Below, piece after piece: positions 8,831 through 18,496 of a stretch of DNA of 51,762 nt (position 1 is its first letter; every line of letters starts with the position of its first letter). The position numbers were made by a program, and so were the translations under genes. The notes under the pieces are model-generated. The model did not search any database. It was not told where the DNA came from and saw only the letters and a list, made by a program, of their open reading frames with translations. The stretch spans positions 1 to 51,762 of the forward strand of contig JAKBBM010000008.1 in the NCBI GenBank assembly GCA_021808545.1. The letters are read 5' to 3'. This DNA comes from Pseudomonadota bacterium (GTDB taxonomy: Bacteria; Pseudomonadota; Alphaproteobacteria; Acetobacterales; Acetobacteraceae).

Positions 8831-9190
8831 CTAATCCTTTGCGCGCAGGGCGTTGGCACGGGCCTGCAAATGGCTGGCCAGCTCATCCAGCCGCCACGCC
8901 TGAATATCGTAAAAAGTCACATAGCCATGATGCGCCGTGTCAATCTGGCTGAAATGCGCGACCACCGGCTTGAAATCGGCCGCCTTGGCCTGCGCCAGGG
9001 TTAAATGCCCATCATGAGTCGTGTTGGCGGCGTAGAACTTCATTAACATCTGCTCGGGCGACCAAACATGATGATGATTCGCCTCCCAGCCAAAATGGCC
9101 CGGGCCGGGCGGCGATGCCTTATCGCTGCTTTGGGCAAAAGCCAAGCCCGGCAACAGCGCAACACAGGAAGCCAGTAGAATACGGCGCAT
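8831..9190 (-). CDS. Small exported EF-hand-like protein
   Basis: The start is ATG 9190 (MRRILLAS), with GGAG 8 nt upstream, rather than the track's 9208. A cleavable signal peptide (about 1-20, ending AFA-Q) is followed by a about 99-residue mature protein with two EF-hand-like helices: NTTHDGHLTLAQAKA and IDTAHHGYVTFYDIQAW. Both loops lack several acidic Ca-binding residues, with Asn, Thr or His in place of Asp. Calcium binding is therefore doubtful. The mature start is His-rich (NHHHVW). Its function is unknown. A perfect 10 bp stem without a U-tract follows the gene (8773-8802). Confidence 0.75.
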   Translation of the reverse strand: MRRILLASCVALLPGLAFAQSSDKASPPGPGHFGWEANHHHVWSPEQMLMKFYAANTTHDGHLTLAQAKAADFKPVVAHFSQIDTAHHGYVTFYDIQAWRLDELASHLQARANALRAKD

Positions 9191-9265
9191 CCGAAAATCT
9201 CCAAACATGAATTGGAATCTCCGGGTACACCGCGATTGTAACCTTCACATCGCGTGCATGTAACG

Positions 9266-9291
9266 AAAAACGGCGCCCAGAGGCGCCGCTT
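9266..9291 (-). terminator. Rho-independent terminator of rpsD
   Basis: On the minus strand CGGCGCC-TCTG-GGCGCCG-TTTTT gives a perfect 7 bp stem, tetraloop and U-run, 25 bp past the rpsD stop. Confidence 0.9.
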
Positions 9292-9315
9292 TCCCAGATC
9301 TCATACGCTGTTGGA

Positions 9316-9930
9316 TTAGCGGGAGTAGAATTCCACCACCAGATGCGGCTCCATCTGCACCGGATAGGGCACATCGGCCAGCTTGGGCGCGCGCATGAAG
9401 CGGCCCTTCATCGCGCGATGGTCAACCTCGATATATTCCGGCACGTCGCGCTCGGCGCTCTGTGCGGCATCCAGCACCACTGCGAGCTGCTTGGATTTCT
9501 CGCGCACCTCGATCACATCCTCATCGCGGACCTGATAAGAGGGAATGTTCACCTTCTTGCCATTGACCATGACATGCCCATGGCTGACGAGCTGGCGCGC
9601 GGCAAATGGCGTGATCGCGAATTTCAGGCGGTAGACCACCGCATCCAGGCGGCGCTCCAGCAGCTCGATCAGGTTTTCGGAGGTGTCGCCCTTACGGCGC
9701 ACGGCCTCCTCGTAATATTTGTAGAACGCCTTTTCGGAGATATTGCCGTAATAGCCCTTCAGCTTCTGCTTGGCCATCAGCTGCACGCCGTAATCGGAGG
9801 GCTTCTTGCGGCGCTGGCCATGCTGGCCGGGGCCATATTCGCGCTTATTGACCGGCGATTTCGCCCGGCCCCATAAATTCACGCCCAGACGGCGGTTAAT
9901 CTTATACTTACTCTCGGTGCGCTTGGTCAC
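9316..9930 (-). CDS. rpsD: 30S ribosomal protein S4
   Basis: S4 is a primary 16S rRNA-binding protein that nucleates the 30S body. The conserved N-terminus [21 protein letters not shown] identifies the start as GTG 9930 (VTKRTES), not the longer ORF from 10029. An AAAGG-like site lies upstream. The S4 RNA-binding domain ([41 protein letters not shown]) is complete. The 204-residue length is typical of alphaproteobacterial S4. It stands alone, which is usual for this class, and has its own terminator. Confidence 0.97.
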   Translation of the reverse strand: MTKRTESKYKINRRLGVNLWGRAKSPVNKREYGPGQHGQRRKKPSDYGVQLMAKQKLKGYYGNISEKAFYKYYEEAVRRKGDTSENLIELLERRLDAVVYRLKFAITPFAARQLVSHGHVMVNGKKVNIPSYQVRDEDVIEVREKSKQLAVVLDAAQSAERDVPEYIEVDHRAMKGRFMRAPKLADVPYPVQMEPHLVVEFYSR

Positions 9931-10041
9931 GGCGCTTGCCTTTCTTGTTAAAATTCCGCCAGTAGTCCTAAATTGCGAATGCAATAAAGGCGGGCGCGAG
10001 CGACCACCGCCCGTCCACGTTCCCGGCAACGAGGCCGCCCT

Positions 10042-13000
10042 TTACCTGCCCCTCCTTGCCGCGTCAACCGGCTGCGGGCGCACCCAACTCTGCGCGATCG
10101 CGGCCAAGGGCAGTACAATTTCGCGCGCGGCCAGTGGCAGAATAATCGCGCCCTTCGCCCCCATCCAGGTTCCGGCATCGCCGGGCGCGCGCGGGTACCA
10201 TCCCTCTTCCAGTCGCGCGCCGCGCATCTCGCCCAGGCAAATGCCAAGCTCGCGCCGGTCCTCTGACTCCGGGTCGGTCTCGGCCGGGGCGCTGGCCGCG
10301 CTTAGCAGGATGAGCCTGCGCACGGGCTGGGCAAAACAAAGCCGTGCGCGGCGTTCGTCCCCGCTGCGCGTAATCTCGGGCACCAGCTCCTGCCCGCCAG
10401 CCACAACGCGCAAGGTGGGGTAAAAACTGGTCGAGAACCCGGCCACCACCGCAATGTCATGCAGGCGGCGGCGAATTTGCGCCAAACGCGGCCCGCCGGT
10501 TACATGCGGCGCGCACGGCTTACGCGCCGGGCAGCGGCGGCCAAGCTCCCGATACAGGGGCCCGCGATTGCCATTGTCAAAATAGGTTTCGCAAGACAGC
10601 CCTTCGGCCAGCACCACATCGTGCCGGTCCAGCTCTATATGATAATAGGTTGTGGCCTGCGCGCTCATATCGCGCAGAATGGTGGCGCCGTTGACCAGAT
10701 GCGTCACCGGCACCAGCACACCATCCACATATACACAATGCAGCGGCGACAGGCGCAGCCGCCGATATGGCTGCCCTTCGCCAAAGGCGCCTGGCATCAC
10801 GATTACTGGCCGTGCGAAGCGCGCCGCCTCTGTTCCCAAATCAAGCGTACGCCAGCCCACCCAGCGCACCGGCCGCCTATCGCCGCGCGCGGTAATCACA
10901 GGGTCGCCCGGACGCAGCGCCTCCACCGACCTATACCCATGGGGGGTCAGAATCCCGGTGCCGCGCGCGAAACAAGGCAGCTCCCCGCCAAGCGTGAGCA
11001 ACGATCCCCCGACCCCGTCGGAAATCACGGTGACCGGTGCCGCGCCCGAATTTTGCAGGCTGAACGAGGCAACCAGGCTGCCCTGCGTATCCAGAACATC
11101 CAGCACGCCATTCGTGCCGCCGCTATAGCTGACCAGCGAGGGCGCCACCCCAACCAAATCGATCGCATCGCCCGCGCCCATATGCTGCACGCCAGCAACC
11201 CCAGCGGCCACATTATCCAGCACCGCCAGCGCATCGGCGCCTGCAAAGCTGAGCGCTGCACCGCTCTCGCCCCCGGCCAGCTCCAATGTGGCGCCCGGGC
11301 CAAGTTCCGCGCCGCCGGCAACAGCCAGACTGCCCGCCACCAGCAACCGCCCGCCTTGGGCCAGCAGCGTGCCCGTGCCCGCCACGGTCTGGGCCACAAT
11401 CTCTCCATTTCCGGCCAGCAAACCATCAAGCTGCAAACTGCCCGCCGCCAATTCGCCCCCGCTGAGGCTAAGGGCGGCCAGCTGCACAGCCCCGCTGGCC
11501 GTCACCAAGCCGGAATCTAGAATCGTGCCCCCAGATTGGCTGAGTACCGCCGCCGCCAGCGTCGCCCCGGGGCCAACCTCGATCAGGCTGCCCGCTTGCG
11601 GCGCCATTGCCCCGGTCATATCAAGCAACGCCGTGCCGCTCAGCTGTATGCTGCCCGCACCAAGCGCGCTTGCGGCGGCGAGCGTGGCATCGCCGCTCAG
11701 GCGCAGCGTGCCATTATCCAGCACAGTGCCCAGCGTTGCGTGCGCGCTGCCATATACCGCCAGCGTGCCGCTGGCCCCCAATGTCGCGGCGGCGGCCTCC
11801 AGCGTGCCGCCCAGTGCGAGCCCCGCCGCGCCCGAGAGACCAATTTGCAGCGACCCGGCGGCGCTGAGCCCGCCCAGAATCGCCGCCTCGCTGCCTGCTC
11901 CCGCTGCGGAAGCCGCCAAAACCATATCCCCGCTCAGGGAAAAATCATGGGTCAGCACATCCAGCCTGCCCGCGCCGCTGGCATCGCCCAGCGTTACCCC
12001 GCCCGCCAGCGCCACCTGCGCGGCGGCGCCAAACACCGCCTGCCCGCCGCCCTCCACCACCAGCGCGGTGCCAGAATAGCCGGTGGCGCGCAGCGCATCG
12101 TTAAATGTCACCAGCCCGCTCACCTGCGCGCCGCCTAGCACGTAGGGCGTTGTTATGTCTGGCATTCCAGCGGCAGGGCCAAAAGCCACCATCTCGGCGC
12201 TGGTGACCGGCCCGCCACCATAGGCGCTGACCGTGCCGGTTCCGCCCGCCGCAATCGTGGCCGTGGCCTGCAGCCCGGCCAGCAGCCCGGCATTGCTGGT
12301 AAAGCTCAGCATATCGGCCAGGCCATTGCCGGTATAGGTCAGCGCGGCCAAATCGGCCTCCAGCGCGCTGATATTCGCCGCCGTCAGAACCAGGCTGGCA
12401 GCCGGGCTCAGCCCGCCCGTCTCCAGCACCCCCTGCCCCACGCTTACGGTCAGCACCAGGCTTTGGGTGCTGCTACCGGGCATATTCAGGCTGATGCCGG
12501 GCAATGGCTGCGCCACCCCGGCACTGGCGGCCAAATTCGCGGCCAGCGAAATGGCGGCTGTGGCCGGGCGCAGAAACACGGTTGAATCCCCAGCCGCATC
12601 GGTGCCCGCACTGGGCACAAGCCAGGCGGCGATGCTGGAGAAAATTGTATAACTATCGGTCGTGCCGCTGGCATCCAGGCCCGACACGTCAAACGAACCG
12701 GCGCCGATATTATAGACGCTGAGGTTGCTCAACCCAGGAAAAATTAGCTCATCGCCCGGGGCGAACCCGGTTACCGTACCCGAGAAAACCTGCGGCCCGT
12801 TAATAACAAAGGCGCCCCCAGCACCGCCCAGCGGGTTGGCATAGCCGCCACCCACCGGCATGGCGCCGACCCCGGCAAAGCTCAGCGTCACGGAATTATC
12901 GATGGTCAGCGGCGTGGTGGTGAAAATGCCAAAGAGCGGCGCTTGCGGCCCCAGCACCATTACGCCGCCGCCACCCACTGCCAGATCTGTGCCGCCGGTT

Positions 13001-14283
13001 AGCAGCCCGGCATCTATTTGCAGCGTCTCGCCCCCCAGGGCGGCAATCGTGCCTGGCCCGGCAATGGTCCCGGCATTGGCGAAATTACCCGCACTCAGCG
13101 TGCCGCCCCCGGCCAGCATGGCGCCGCTGGCCAGCGAAAGTGCGACCACCCCGCCCGTCTGCGCATCACCAACGGCCAGCGTACCGCCGGCAAAATCGAG
13201 CAAGGCCGATCCACTCAGCGCCACCTCGCCGGTAAAGGAGGCGCCATCCCCCACCAGCAGCGTACCGCTCTCTTGCAAACCCACCGCCGCCAGCGCGCCA
13301 AAGTCAAAACTCGTGCCGCCCAGGAAGATGTTGTTATAGGGCGATTCCAGCGCCGCATCGGGCGCAATGGACACAGCCCCGCCACCGCCAACATTGCCCA
13401 GCACAGAGAGCGTGCTCCCAATGCCCATTGTGCCGGTCAGCGTGGCCGGGCCGTCAATCAGCGTGTTATTGCCGGCCGCAAAGGTGCCGCCCAGCGCCGC
13501 CGTGCCCACATTATAGAGGAAAATATTGCCATAGGTCAGTTCGCGCGGCAGCACGCCGCTGGCATTCCACAGCGAATAATCGAGATGCTGCCCCCCAGTC
13601 ACGGTGGGGCCGGCAAATTCCAGCCCGGCGAGCAGTGTGTTCAGCGCGCCGATCTCATCGGCGGTGAAGCCAAGCTGAATGGTGCCCGTGCCAAGCCCCT
13701 TCGCCGCAATGCCGGAAAGCTGATTCACTCCCGGCAATTCCAGCACCCCCGCGCGCACCGAAAGGGTCAGGCTCAGCGTTTCCTCATCCCCCAGCCCCAT
13801 GGCGGCAAGACCGCTGGCAATGGGGTCGGAGAGCAGCATATCAGGCAGCGCGACCAGGCTGTTGGGGTGCAGGGTCACCAAGGTCGCGGGAGCAACAAAG
13901 GCCGGCCCGGTCAGCGGCACCACATCCACGGCCAGGCTGGTCTGCGCGCTCAAAGCCGCGCTATCGGTGGCGGACAGGCTCAGCACATCGCCCGCCGTCC
14001 CCACCGGCTCGGTTAGTTCCAGACTGGCCAGGGCCGCATTCACCTGGGCTTCATCGCCGCGCAGTGTCAGGCTGTTGCCGGTGCCAGACACCGTGGCCCC
14101 GCCCAAACTGCTGGCCGAGAGCAGGGCCGCGCCATTACCGGCCTGCACGCTCACACTCAACTGATCGGTGGGGCTGGGCGCGCTCACGCGCAAACCAGGC
14201 CCCTGACCAAGCGAGGACAGCGTGGCATTGCCGGCCAGCACGGTCAGCGTCGCGGGGGAGGAAATATCGAGCCGGCTGGTCAC
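10042..14283 (-). CDS. Large Ala/Gly-rich repeat protein with C-terminal Hint_2 domain
   Basis: The 1413-residue protein begins at GTG 14283, the first start after an in-frame TAA. No signal peptide is visible. Residues about 1-1090 are repetitive, rich in Ala, Gly, Leu, Ser and Thr, with short beta-type units such as LSGTALLDMTG. Adhesin or autotransporter passenger domains (beta-helix or cadherin-like) look similar. A Hint_2 (hedgehog/intein) domain starts at Cys1104 (PCFARGTGILTPHGYRSVEALRPGDPV) and runs through RLSPLHCVYVDGVLVP and YYHIELDRHDVVLAEG. A about 160-residue tail follows. Hint domains can autocleave at the N-terminal Cys. It is probably surface or secreted, but export route and role are unknown. 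Confidence 0.8.
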   Translation of the reverse strand: MTSRLDISSPATLTVLAGNATLSSLGQGPGLRVSAPSPTDQLSVSVQAGNGAALLSASSLGGATVSGTGNSLTLRGDEAQVNAALASLELTEPVGTAGDVLSLSATDSAALSAQTSLAVDVVPLTGPAFVAPATLVTLHPNSLVALPDMLLSDPIASGLAAMGLGDEETLSLTLSVRAGVLELPGVNQLSGIAAKGLGTGTIQLGFTADEIGALNTLLAGLEFAGPTVTGGQHLDYSLWNASGVLPRELTYGNIFLYNVGTAALGGTFAAGNNTLIDGPATLTGTMGIGSTLSVLGNVGGGGAVSIAPDAALESPYNNIFLGGTSFDFGALAAVGLQESGTLLVGDGASFTGEVALSGSALLDFAGGTLAVGDAQTGGVVALSLASGAMLAGGGTLSAGNFANAGTIAGPGTIAALGGETLQIDAGLLTGGTDLAVGGGGVMVLGPQAPLFGIFTTTPLTIDNSVTLSFAGVGAMPVGGGYANPLGGAGGAFVINGPQVFSGTVTGFAPGDELIFPGLSNLSVYNIGAGSFDVSGLDASGTTDSYTIFSSIAAWLVPSAGTDAAGDSTVFLRPATAAISLAANLAASAGVAQPLPGISLNMPGSSTQSLVLTVSVGQGVLETGGLSPAASLVLTAANISALEADLAALTYTGNGLADMLSFTSNAGLLAGLQATATIAAGGTGTVSAYGGGPVTSAEMVAFGPAAGMPDITTPYVLGGAQVSGLVTFNDALRATGYSGTALVVEGGGQAVFGAAAQVALAGGVTLGDASGAGRLDVLTHDFSLSGDMVLAASAAGAGSEAAILGGLSAAGSLQIGLSGAAGLALGGTLEAAAATLGASGTLAVYGSAHATLGTVLDNGTLRLSGDATLAAASALGAGSIQLSGTALLDMTGAMAPQAGSLIEVGPGATLAAAVLSQSGGTILDSGLVTASGAVQLAALSLSGGELAAGSLQLDGLLAGNGEIVAQTVAGTGTLLAQGGRLLVAGSLAVAGGAELGPGATLELAGGESGAALSFAGADALAVLDNVAAGVAGVQHMGAGDAIDLVGVAPSLVSYSGGTNGVLDVLDTQGSLVASFSLQNSGAAPVTVISDGVGGSLLTLGGELPCFARGTGILTPHGYRSVEALRPGDPVITARGDRRPVRWVGWRTLDLGTEAARFARPVIVMPGAFGEGQPYRRLRLSPLHCVYVDGVLVPVTHLVNGATILRDMSAQATTYYHIELDRHDVVLAEGLSCETYFDNGNRGPLYRELGRRCPARKPCAPHVTGGPRLAQIRRRLHDIAVVAGFSTSFYPTLRVVAGGQELVPEITRSGDERRARLCFAQPVRRLILLSAASAPAETDPESEDRRELGICLGEMRGARLEEGWYPRAPGDAGTWMGAKGAIILPLAAREIVLPLAAIAQSWVRPQPVDAARRGR

Positions 14284-14421
14284 AGCTGGAAGTTATACAA
14301 TCTTAACCATTAAGCAACGCCTAATAAGCAACTTATGCGTGTAAACTGCCTTCACATATTTCCGCCTCATTTATGCCCGCGCCCATTCTCCTTGCTCCAT
14401 TCCGCGCCCATACTAGAGGGC

Positions 14422-16653
14422 ATGAAGACCGTGCATAAAAAACCCCGCGCCAAGGCGCGCCCCGTGGCGGTGGCCCCGCGTTATGCGGCCTTGCCCAGCC
14501 GCGCGGATGTAAAGCGCTTTCTGGCCGAGGCCGGGCACAAGGTGCATCTGCGCGATGTCGCGCGGGCTTTTTCCATAGCGCCTGAGGATAAGAAGGCCCT
14601 GCGCGGAATCATGAAAAGCCTGGAGATGAGCGGCGATGCCGAACGCACGGCCCGCCGGCGCTTTACCGAGGCCGGGCGCCTGCCGGAGAATGCGCTCATC
14701 GAGGTCACCGGCATTGACCGCGATGGCGAGGCCATCGCCCGTCCGGTCGCGTGGGAAGGGCCGGGCCGCCCGCCGGTTATCTTCATGCAGGCCGAGGCCA
14801 AGGGCCAGCCAGCCCTGGCCCCCGGCGCGCGGGTTCTGGCCCGGCTTAAACCTCTGGGGCCGGATAAATATGAGGGCCGCACCATCCGCCGCATCGCCGA
14901 ACAGGCGGGCAGCATTGTCGGGCTGTTCCACCCCACACCGCAAGGCGGGCGCATAGAGCCCACCGACCGGCGCCAGAAAACCGAATGGATTGTGCCGGCG
15001 GGCGAGACGATGGACGCGCGCGAAGGCGAGATTGTGCGCGCCGAGCCGCTGCCCGGCGGCCGTGCCTTTGGCCCAAAGCCCGCACGGATCACGGAAAAGC
15101 TCGGCAGTATAGAGGATGCGCGCGCGGTCAGCCTCATCGCCATCGCGCAGCATGGCATTCCGCTGGATTTTCACCCCACGGCCTTAAAAGAGGCCGACAA
15201 GGCCAAACCCATAGCCCTTGGCCGCCGCACCGATCTGCGCGATTTACCCCTCATCACCATCGATGGCCAGGATGCGCGCGATTATGACGATGCTGTCTTT
15301 GCCGACGCCGAGGAACATGGCTACCGGCTGATCGTCGCCATCGCCGATGTGGCGCATTACGTACGGCCAGGCTCGGCCCTGGACCGTGCGGCGCGCGAAC
15401 GCGGCAATAGCTGCTATTTCCCCGACCGCGTGGTGCCGATGCTGCCCGAGGCCCTGTCCAATGGCTGGTGCTCGCTCAAACCCGACGAGGATCGCGGCTG
15501 CCTGTTCGTGGAAATGCATATCGACGTGCATGGCCATAAGCAGCGCCACCGGTTCGGGCGCGGGTTGATGCGCTCATCCGCGCGCAAAACCTACGAGCAG
15601 ATCCAGGCCGAGTTCGAGCAAAATCCGCAAGCCCATGCCAGCTTATTTGCCGCCCATGCCGCCTTGGCCGAGGCCCGGCACAAGCGCGGCACGCTCGATC
15701 TCGACCTGCCGGAGCGTAAAGTGACATTGTCGGAGGAGGGGCAGGTGGAAAGCGTTGCCCCGCGCCCGCGCCTGACCAGCCACCGGCTGATCGAGGAATT
15801 CATGATCCTCGCCAATGTCTGCGCGGCCGAGGAGCTGGAGCGCCTGCGCCTGCCCTGCATGTACCGCGTGCATGCCCCGCCCAGCCCTGAAAAGCTGGAT
15901 AATCTGCGCTATTTCCTCTCCGGGCTCGACATTTCCCTCCCCCCCGGCGACCAGCTCCACCCGCGCGATCTCGACCGCATCCTGCGCCTGGTGGAAGACA
16001 CGCCGCATGCCAGCATGGTGAACGAAACCATGCTGCGCTCGCAAAGCCAGGCGGAATATGCGCCCGGCAATATCGGGCATTTTGGCCTGGCCCTGCGGCG
16101 CTATGCGCATTTCACCTCACCGATTCGCCGCTATGCCGACCTGCTGGTGCACCGGGCGTTAATTACAGGGCTGAAGCTCGGGCGCGACGGGCTCTCGACC
16201 GAGGACATGGCCGGGCTGGACGACATCGCCCAGCAAATCACCCAGACAGAGCGCCGCGCCACCCTGGCCGAGCGCGATTCCACCGACCGCTACCTTGCGC
16301 TGTATTTGCAACATCGCATCGGAGAGTTGTTCTCGGGCCGGGTTTCAGGGGTGACGAAATTCGGGCTATTCGTCACTCTCACGGAAAGCGGGGCAAGCGG
16401 ATTCCTGAGCATGGCAAATCTGCCGAATGATCGTTGGATGTATGATGAGCCGACCCAAACCCTGTCTGGGCGTCACTCGCGCCATGTCTTTACCCTGGCA
16501 CAGATGCTGGATGTACGTCTGCACGAGGCCCGGCCGGTAACGGGCGGCCTGCTCTTTACCCTGCCTGAGCTGCCCGCGCTGCCCGGCGCGCCAACACCCC
16601 GACGCAAAACAATGCGCGCCAAACCCACGCCCAAGCCAAAGCATAAAAGGTGA
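14422..16653 (+). CDS. rnr: Ribonuclease R
   Basis: This 3'-5' exoribonuclease degrades structured RNA and rRNA fragments. The start is ATG 14422 (MKTVHKKPRAK), preceded by AGAGGG; the track's 14335 start has no support. The order is an N-terminal winged-helix-like region, cold-shock domains, an RNB catalytic domain with the Asp cluster DGQDARDYDDAV, then an S1 domain (GRVSGVTKFGLFVTL). A Lys/Arg/Pro-rich tail (KPTPKPKHKR) follows. The 743-residue length is typical. Its stop overlaps the GTG start of the S41 protease (GTGA), so the two are co-transcribed and probably translationally coupled. Confidence 0.96.
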   Translation: MKTVHKKPRAKARPVAVAPRYAALPSRADVKRFLAEAGHKVHLRDVARAFSIAPEDKKALRGIMKSLEMSGDAERTARRRFTEAGRLPENALIEVTGIDRDGEAIARPVAWEGPGRPPVIFMQAEAKGQPALAPGARVLARLKPLGPDKYEGRTIRRIAEQAGSIVGLFHPTPQGGRIEPTDRRQKTEWIVPAGETMDAREGEIVRAEPLPGGRAFGPKPARITEKLGSIEDARAVSLIAIAQHGIPLDFHPTALKEADKAKPIALGRRTDLRDLPLITIDGQDARDYDDAVFADAEEHGYRLIVAIADVAHYVRPGSALDRAARERGNSCYFPDRVVPMLPEALSNGWCSLKPDEDRGCLFVEMHIDVHGHKQRHRFGRGLMRSSARKTYEQIQAEFEQNPQAHASLFAAHAALAEARHKRGTLDLDLPERKVTLSEEGQVESVAPRPRLTSHRLIEEFMILANVCAAEELERLRLPCMYRVHAPPSPEKLDNLRYFLSGLDISLPPGDQLHPRDLDRILRLVEDTPHASMVNETMLRSQSQAEYAPGNIGHFGLALRRYAHFTSPIRRYADLLVHRALITGLKLGRDGLSTEDMAGLDDIAQQITQTERRATLAERDSTDRYLALYLQHRIGELFSGRVSGVTKFGLFVTLTESGASGFLSMANLPNDRWMYDEPTQTLSGRHSRHVFTLAQMLDVRLHEARPVTGGLLFTLPELPALPGAPTPRRKTMRAKPTPKPKHKR

Positions 16654-18188
16654 TCCGCCCCCTCCTCATCCTATTTGTCTGTATTGTTTTACCCGGCGGA
16701 TTGTTTGGCCGGCGGGCCGAGGCCGCCACAACCCCAGGGTTCAGCACCGCCACCGCCGCCTCGGTCTGGTCGGCGGCTCTTTCCTATATTGAACCGCGCG
16801 CGCTGCAAGCGCTCACCGTCCCGCAAATGACGCTCTGGGGCTTAAACGGGCTGGCCGCACTCGACCCCAACCTCAACACCACCTTGCAAAACGGGCAAAT
16901 CCGCCTCTATGGGCCAGATTCGCTGCTGCGCGCCGTGCCCGCGCCGCCGCCGGCCAATGCCACCGCCTGGGGTCAGGCCGCGGCCGAAATCGCGGCCTCG
17001 GCCTATGCCGCCTCGCCCGCCCTGCGCACAGCCGGCACGCAAGGCATCATTAATAATTTCTTCGACGAACTCTTCAATCATTTCGATCCCTATTCGCGTT
17101 ACGAAAGCCCGCTGCAGGCCGCCTCGGACCAGCTGATGATCGTGGGGCTGGCGGGCACAGGCTTAACGCTTGGGGTGGCGCATGGGCATGTTGCGGTGAC
17201 CAATGTGGCATCCGACAGCCCAGCCGAAGCCGCGGGAATCACTCCTGGCAGCATTGTGCGCGCGGTGGCGGGCCACACCGCCTATCCAGGTGCCATACGC
17301 AGCCTTAACGATGAAATGAGCGGTATCCAAGGCAGCACCCTCACCATTACGCTGGATAATCCCGATTCGTCCCCGCAAACCCTTACCCTCACGCGCGGCT
17401 TCGTCCCGCCGCAAACCGTGTTTTCCGAGCCCGACCCCGCACCCGGAATCGCGGTGCTGCGCATCTCCGGCTTCAACAAGGGCACGGGCGACCAATTCTC
17501 CGCCGCCCTGGGCAAGCTGATGACCAGCACCACCCCACCTTCAGCCTTGGTGCTGGATTTGCGCGGCAACCGAGGCGGGATTTTGCGCCAGGCCGTGCTG
17601 GTGGCGGACACGCTGCTGCCTAACGGCGAGATCACCGCCGCCCAGGGGCGCGACCCGGATGCCGACCAAACTTTTACGGCCGAAGGCGCTGACCTGACCA
17701 ACGGCGCGCCGCTGGCCGTGCTGGTGGATGGCCAAACCGCAAGTGCGGCCGAGATTCTCTCCGCCGCCCTGGCCGATAACCGCCGCGCCGTGGTCATCGG
17801 GTCGGAAACATTGGGCAAGGGGCTGGTGCAAACCGTAACCGCCCTGCCCGATGGCGGCGAATTATTCGTGACCTGGAGTCGCGTGCTGGCGCCGCGCGGC
17901 TGGCCGCTGCAAACGCTGGGCGTGATGCCGCAAATCTGCACCAGCCTGGGCCAGAAGGCCCTGCAAGCGCAGCTCGACGCACTGGCAAAAGGGCATAATC
18001 TCATGGCCTCGGCCCTGGCCCAGTCGCGCGCCGTGCGCGCCCCCGCCAGCGTGAACACCATCCTGTCCGTGCGCGACCAATGCCCCGCCGCCATCGGCAC
18101 CAAGCTCGACCTGTCCGCCGCCAACGCCATTCTGCAGGATGCCAGCGCCTATCAGGCCGCTTTGCTGCCCGCAGCGCCCGCAAACTAA
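16650..18188 (+). CDS. S41-family carboxy-terminal processing peptidase
   Basis: This is a periplasmic or secreted serine protease of the Ctp/tail-specific type. It has a signal peptide (about 1-25, ending AEA-A). A PDZ domain (GLTLGVAHGHVAVTNVASDSPAEAAGITPGSIV) is followed by the S41 core with LDLRGNRGG, the nucleophile segment QTASAAEILSAAL and the general-base Lys in SETLGKGLVQ, so the Ser/Lys dyad is present. The GTG start at 16650 overlaps the rnr stop by 4 bp. The 512 residues include an unusually long C-terminal extension of about 110 residues past the core. Substrates are unknown. Confidence 0.9.
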   Translation: MIRPLLILFVCIVLPGGLFGRRAEAATTPGFSTATAASVWSAALSYIEPRALQALTVPQMTLWGLNGLAALDPNLNTTLQNGQIRLYGPDSLLRAVPAPPPANATAWGQAAAEIAASAYAASPALRTAGTQGIINNFFDELFNHFDPYSRYESPLQAASDQLMIVGLAGTGLTLGVAHGHVAVTNVASDSPAEAAGITPGSIVRAVAGHTAYPGAIRSLNDEMSGIQGSTLTITLDNPDSSPQTLTLTRGFVPPQTVFSEPDPAPGIAVLRISGFNKGTGDQFSAALGKLMTSTTPPSALVLDLRGNRGGILRQAVLVADTLLPNGEITAAQGRDPDADQTFTAEGADLTNGAPLAVLVDGQTASAAEILSAALADNRRAVVIGSETLGKGLVQTVTALPDGGELFVTWSRVLAPRGWPLQTLGVMPQICTSLGQKALQAQLDALAKGHNLMASALAQSRAVRAPASVNTILSVRDQCPAAIGTKLDLSAANAILQDASAYQAALLPAAPAN

Positions 18189-18199
18189 ACAGGGCCATC

Positions 18200-18228
18200 T
18201 TGACGGCCACGGCGCAATTGGGCCATAC
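18200..18228 (+). promoter_or_regulatory. Candidate sigma-70 promoter for rpmG
   Basis: TTGACG, 17 nt, then CCATAC: the -35 is good and the -10 is weak. It lies 26-54 bp before the rpmG ATG in an otherwise empty 65 bp gap. Confidence 0.4.
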
Positions 18229-18253
18229 GGCGCGCTCTGGAGAATTTTGAATC

Positions 18254-18421
18254 ATGGCCAAATCGAACGTTGTACAGATCAAGCTCGTATCCACCGCAGA
18301 TACCGGCTATTTCTATGTGACCAAAAAGAACACCCGCGCGCAGACCGCGAAGCTGGAGTTAAACAAATACGATCCGGTCGTGCGCAAGCACGTCAAATTC
18401 AAGGAAGCCAAGATCAAGTAA
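18254..18421 (+). CDS. rpmG: 50S ribosomal protein L33
   Basis: The gene is too short for the ORF track (55 residues: [21 protein letters not shown]...). It contains the L33 motifs [34 protein letters not shown]. It lacks the CxxC zinc pairs, so it is a zinc-independent (C-minus) form, usual in alphaproteobacteria. GGAG lies 11 nt before the ATG. A strong terminator follows 34 bp after the stop, so it is probably monocistronic. Confidence 0.96.
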   Translation: MAKSNVVQIKLVSTADTGYFYVTKKNTRAQTAKLELNKYDPVVRKHVKFKEAKIK

Positions 18422-18455
18422 CGGCCCGCAAGGCTGCCTGTCTGGCTTGCATCCA

Positions 18456-18482
18456 CCCCGGCCCTTAGGGCGCCGGGGTTTT
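18456..18482 (+). terminator. rpmG terminator
   Basis: CCCCGGC and GCCGGGG form a perfect 7 bp stem with a 9 nt loop that can add CC/GG pairs, followed by TTTTCT. It stops rpmG before the convergent thiL. Confidence 0.85.
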
Positions 18483-18496
18483 CTGTCGTCCGGCGT

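Noticed and set aside
10459-14016. Long plus-strand ORFs (10459..11520, 13018..14016 and others)
   Set aside because: Antisense shadows of the Hint-domain protein; low-complexity Arg/Gln/His composition and no motif.
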